The notes beneath the pieces are model-generated. The model ran no database searches and was not told where the DNA came from. It saw only the letters and a program-made list of their open reading frames with translations. From the NCBI RefSeq assembly GCF_007829035.1, contig NZ_VIVQ01000002.1, forward strand, positions 575,728-639,727: 64,000 bases of DNA. The letters run 5' to 3'. The position numbers and the translations under genes are program-made. Position 1 is the stretch's first letter; every line of letters begins with the position of its first letter. The DNA comes from Rudaeicoccus suwonensis (GTDB taxonomy: Bacteria; Actinomycetota; Actinomycetes; Actinomycetales; Dermatophilaceae). Below are positions 62,264-64,000 of this stretch, piece after piece.

Positions 62264-62791
62264 TCAGTCGCGCGGCCACACGATCGTGTTGTCGCGTGAG
62301 CTGGCCCCGGGGCTGCGCTGGGCCGTCGGTGCCGCTTGGCCGACCGCGGTCATTGTCGTGATCTCCCAGTGGTCCGGAACCTCCAGCGTTGCGGTGAGCG
62401 CCTCCTTGTCGAACCCGCGGAACTGGCGGCACGCGAGACCCATGCTGTGCGCCTGGATCGTCATGTGGGCCACCGCCTGTCCCAGGTCATAGGCGGCGAA
62501 TTCGCTGTATTTCCAATCAGTATCAGCGACATACAGGTGCGAGAGGTTGACCACCAGCAGGCTGGCTTGCATGGCCCACGGGCGAGAACTCCCCGCGAGG
62601 TGCGGGGTCAATTGATGCCAACGCGCGTCGCCTCGACGGGCCGCATGAAACGCCCATGGTTGCGAGTTTCCGGCTGATGGCGCCCACCGTGCGGCCTCGA
62701 GCAGCAGGTCCACCTCGCCAGCGGAGATCTCGTGCTGCATGTCGAATTCGTTTGGACTCCAACGCTGTTGGAGGACGGGGAGCAACTCCAT
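62264..62791 (-). CDS. Nitroreductase-family protein
   Basis: The 175-aa protein has 'RWSPNEFDMQHEISAGEVDL', FMN-binding 'ARWAPSAGNSQPWAFHAAR' and 'YDLGQAVAHMTIQAHSMGLA'. These flavoproteins reduce nitro compounds, quinones or flavins with NAD(P)H. Length and motifs are normal. It is a single gene downstream of, and convergent with, the epimerase. Confidence 0.92.
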   Translation of the reverse strand: MELLPVLQQRWSPNEFDMQHEISAGEVDLLLEAARWAPSAGNSQPWAFHAARRGDARWHQLTPHLAGSSRPWAMQASLLVVNLSHLYVADTDWKYSEFAAYDLGQAVAHMTIQAHSMGLACRQFRGFDKEALTATLEVPDHWEITTMTAVGQAAPTAQRSPGASSRDNTIVWPRD

Positions 62792-62946
62792 TCCGACAAC
62801 GATATGTGGTCCACGTCGTTGTGCTGCGCCATGATGCCCTCATGTCGATGGACGTCTTTGTCCAATGGTCCTATGGTGCGGACCTGCTGGCCGTCATACG
62901 TTCCGCATGACGCGCTGCGACTGGAAGCGTCAGGAGACCGGATCGG

Positions 62947-63126
62947 TCACATCGGAGGGCCGCGAAGCTGCGACCGCCGTGCTACGTCCGCAGATGCTCG
63001 GTTCATGTCGCTGTCGCTGGAAGCAGAGCGATCCCTGAGCCCACCCGACCTGCTCCTGATCAACAGGCCCAACGCGCCGGTGAGCAGGACGATCGCGATG
63101 ACGAGCCACACCAACAGCATGATCAT
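62947..63126 (-). CDS. 59-aa single-pass membrane protein
   Basis: ATG 63126 has a strong GGAGGGGG seven bases upstream ('cggagggggaaacgac'). The product begins 'MIMLLVWLVIAIVLLTGALG' followed by LLIRSRS, a membrane segment with basic residues, and a polar tail ('DRSASSDSDMNRASADVARR'). It is an orphan with unknown function. The RBS and hydrophobic start support a real gene despite the short length. Confidence 0.6.
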   Translation of the reverse strand: MIMLLVWLVIAIVLLTGALGLLIRSRSGGLRDRSASSDSDMNRASADVARRSQLRGPPM

Positions 63127-63272
63127 GTCGTTTCCCCCTCCGAAATGAGTGCCTTCTGCAATCTAGACCTTCGGGCAGCCGAAGCGGCGGGAAAACTGCG
63201 CGAGCTGTATGACGGGGCGCGTCAGGCGCGAGGCGTCGTACAGAGCGTCGTCGGTGGGTCTTGGCGGCGCGG

Positions 63273-63944
63273 TCAGTCGCGGTTCTGCCAGGTGCAAACG
63301 CAGACCTCGTTGCCTTCGGGATCGGTGAGGATCCAGAACGCCGGAGCGCGGTCGTCGCTGACGAGGAGGCCGCCTGCTGCGAGGGCGGCTTCGATCCGGG
63401 CGTCGGCGTCGTCGTGCGGCACCGCCAGGTCGAAGTGGATCCGATTGCGCTCGCGGCGCGGTTGATCCATCTGCTGAAACCACACAGACGGGCCCACTCC
63501 GCACGGATCCACCAGATCGGAGGCGGCGTCGACAGCGTCATACCCGAGCACCGCCTGCCAGAACGGGCGCACGCGAGGGATGTCCATCGCGTCGATCGCT
63601 ATCGCGAGTGCCTGCACGGAGTGATGCGCGGGATGCGGGACGGTCTGATGGCTTGTCGCGCGGAGCGCGTGGGTGATGGCGTGTGCCAGGTCGACGTCGC
63701 GGGTGGTCACCCCGAACCGTCCGCGCGTCTCGAGGACGAGCTCGACCCGGTCGGCGCCTGCATTCACCCGCAGATGATCGTTCGCGTCGGGTCCGGCAGC
63801 ATCGACGGCGAGCTGTATGACGCTGCCGGCGTCGCGCAACGAGTCAACCTGTATGGCGGTGCTGAAGTAGTAGAGCAGGTAGCGCCAGCCGATGTCCTCG
63901 ACGGCAGGAGACGCTTGGCTCTCGGTCAGAATCGTGTCGGTCAT
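63273..63944 (-). CDS. VOC-family protein with PCD-like N-terminal domain
   Basis: The 223-aa protein has an N-terminal part resembling pterin-4a-carbinolamine dehydratase folds ('RFGVTTRDVDLAHAITHALR') and a C-terminal glyoxalase/VOC domain ('AIDAMDIPRVRPFWQAVLGY', 'RNRIHFDLAVPHDDADARIE', 'APAFWILTDPEGNEVCVCTW') with His and Glu at metal positions. This fusion is widespread in actinobacteria and has no firm function. Confidence 0.88.
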   Translation of the reverse strand: MTDTILTESQASPAVEDIGWRYLLYYFSTAIQVDSLRDAGSVIQLAVDAAGPDANDHLRVNAGADRVELVLETRGRFGVTTRDVDLAHAITHALRATSHQTVPHPAHHSVQALAIAIDAMDIPRVRPFWQAVLGYDAVDAASDLVDPCGVGPSVWFQQMDQPRRERNRIHFDLAVPHDDADARIEAALAAGGLLVSDDRAPAFWILTDPEGNEVCVCTWQNRD

Positions 63945-64000
63945 GTCGCCACACCTCTCGTCGGATTGGTCGCGCAGCGTCAGGCGAGCCGAGTCAGACG

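Noticed and set aside
1..64000. CRISPR array or tRNA genes
   Set aside because: I saw no series of regularly spaced identical repeats and no cloverleaf-like sequence that I could defend.

Overview
The window is GC-rich, densely coded DNA. Many genes start with GTG and many neighbours overlap by four bases (GTGA or ATGA). Gene content (GC-rich PPK2, MmsA, MocR/PatD genes, an IS110/IS256/ISL3/IS3 mixture, DUF6328, a B12-riboswitch toroid protein) points to an actinobacterial chromosome. A Micrococcales-type organism is plausible, but the genus is not established from sequence alone.

Layout. (1) 0.3-4.5 kb is ordinary chromosome: a TetR regulator with a HutD/Ves protein, polyphosphate kinase 2, a DUF6328 membrane protein and an AAA ATPase. 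(2) 4.5-20.2 kb is a defence island. It has a three-gene minus-strand cluster with a TY-Chap2-like protein, then a divergent, fully overlapping eight-gene plus-strand operon: NYN nuclease, HTH-methylase-specificity fusion, HsdM1 (frameshifted), HsdM2, HsdS, HsdR, an unknown 582-aa protein and a two-HKD phospholipase-D-type protein. This is a type I restriction-modification system with four extra genes. (3) 20.2-20.7 kb is an AT-rich scar with two tiny overlapping ORFs and a strong terminator. (4) 20.7-30.2 kb is a polyamine/amine catabolic cluster: aminobutyraldehyde dehydrogenase, MocR regulator, MmsA-type dehydrogenase, class III aminotransferase, PuuB-like oxidase, APC permease and cupin. 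(5) 30.3-35.3 kb holds a RelE-type toxin-antitoxin pair, small chromosomal genes, a broken GNAT gene and a divergent LysR/LysE pair.

(6) 35.4-56.2 kb is a mobile-element and defence mosaic. An IS256 copy is interrupted by an IS110 copy, which is itself interrupted by a second, intact IS256 copy with an 8-bp target duplication. The C-terminal part of a type ISP restriction-modification gene follows, broken by an ISL3 element with an 8-bp duplication. Next come a protein that looks like the C-terminal half of NAD-dependent DNA ligase (OB, zinc ribbon, HhH, BRCT) fused to a GIY-YIG nuclease, a papain/C39-like peptidase gene overlapping a HerA-type ATPase gene, an NPFG-repeat membrane protein with a DUF2752 protein, a GntR regulator, a ribbon-helix-helix gene pair, and an IS3 element carrying a group II intron whose reverse transcriptase is frameshifted. 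The last 287 bases of the IS256 element occur identically at 39580-39866 and 55892-56178, in the same orientation, so this stretch is bounded by direct repeats.

(7) 56.2-64 kb returns to chromosome: a truncated membrane gene, a cobalamin riboswitch with expression platform controlling a secreted alpha-toroid protein, hydrolase and phosphotransferase genes, ArsR and TetR regulators, an epimerase with paired operators, a nitroreductase, a 59-aa membrane protein and a VOC-domain protein.

The most interesting candidates are the headless-ligase/GIY-YIG fusion, the expanded type I operon, and the HerA/C39-like pair. No database searches were run; family names come from recognised motifs and architecture.
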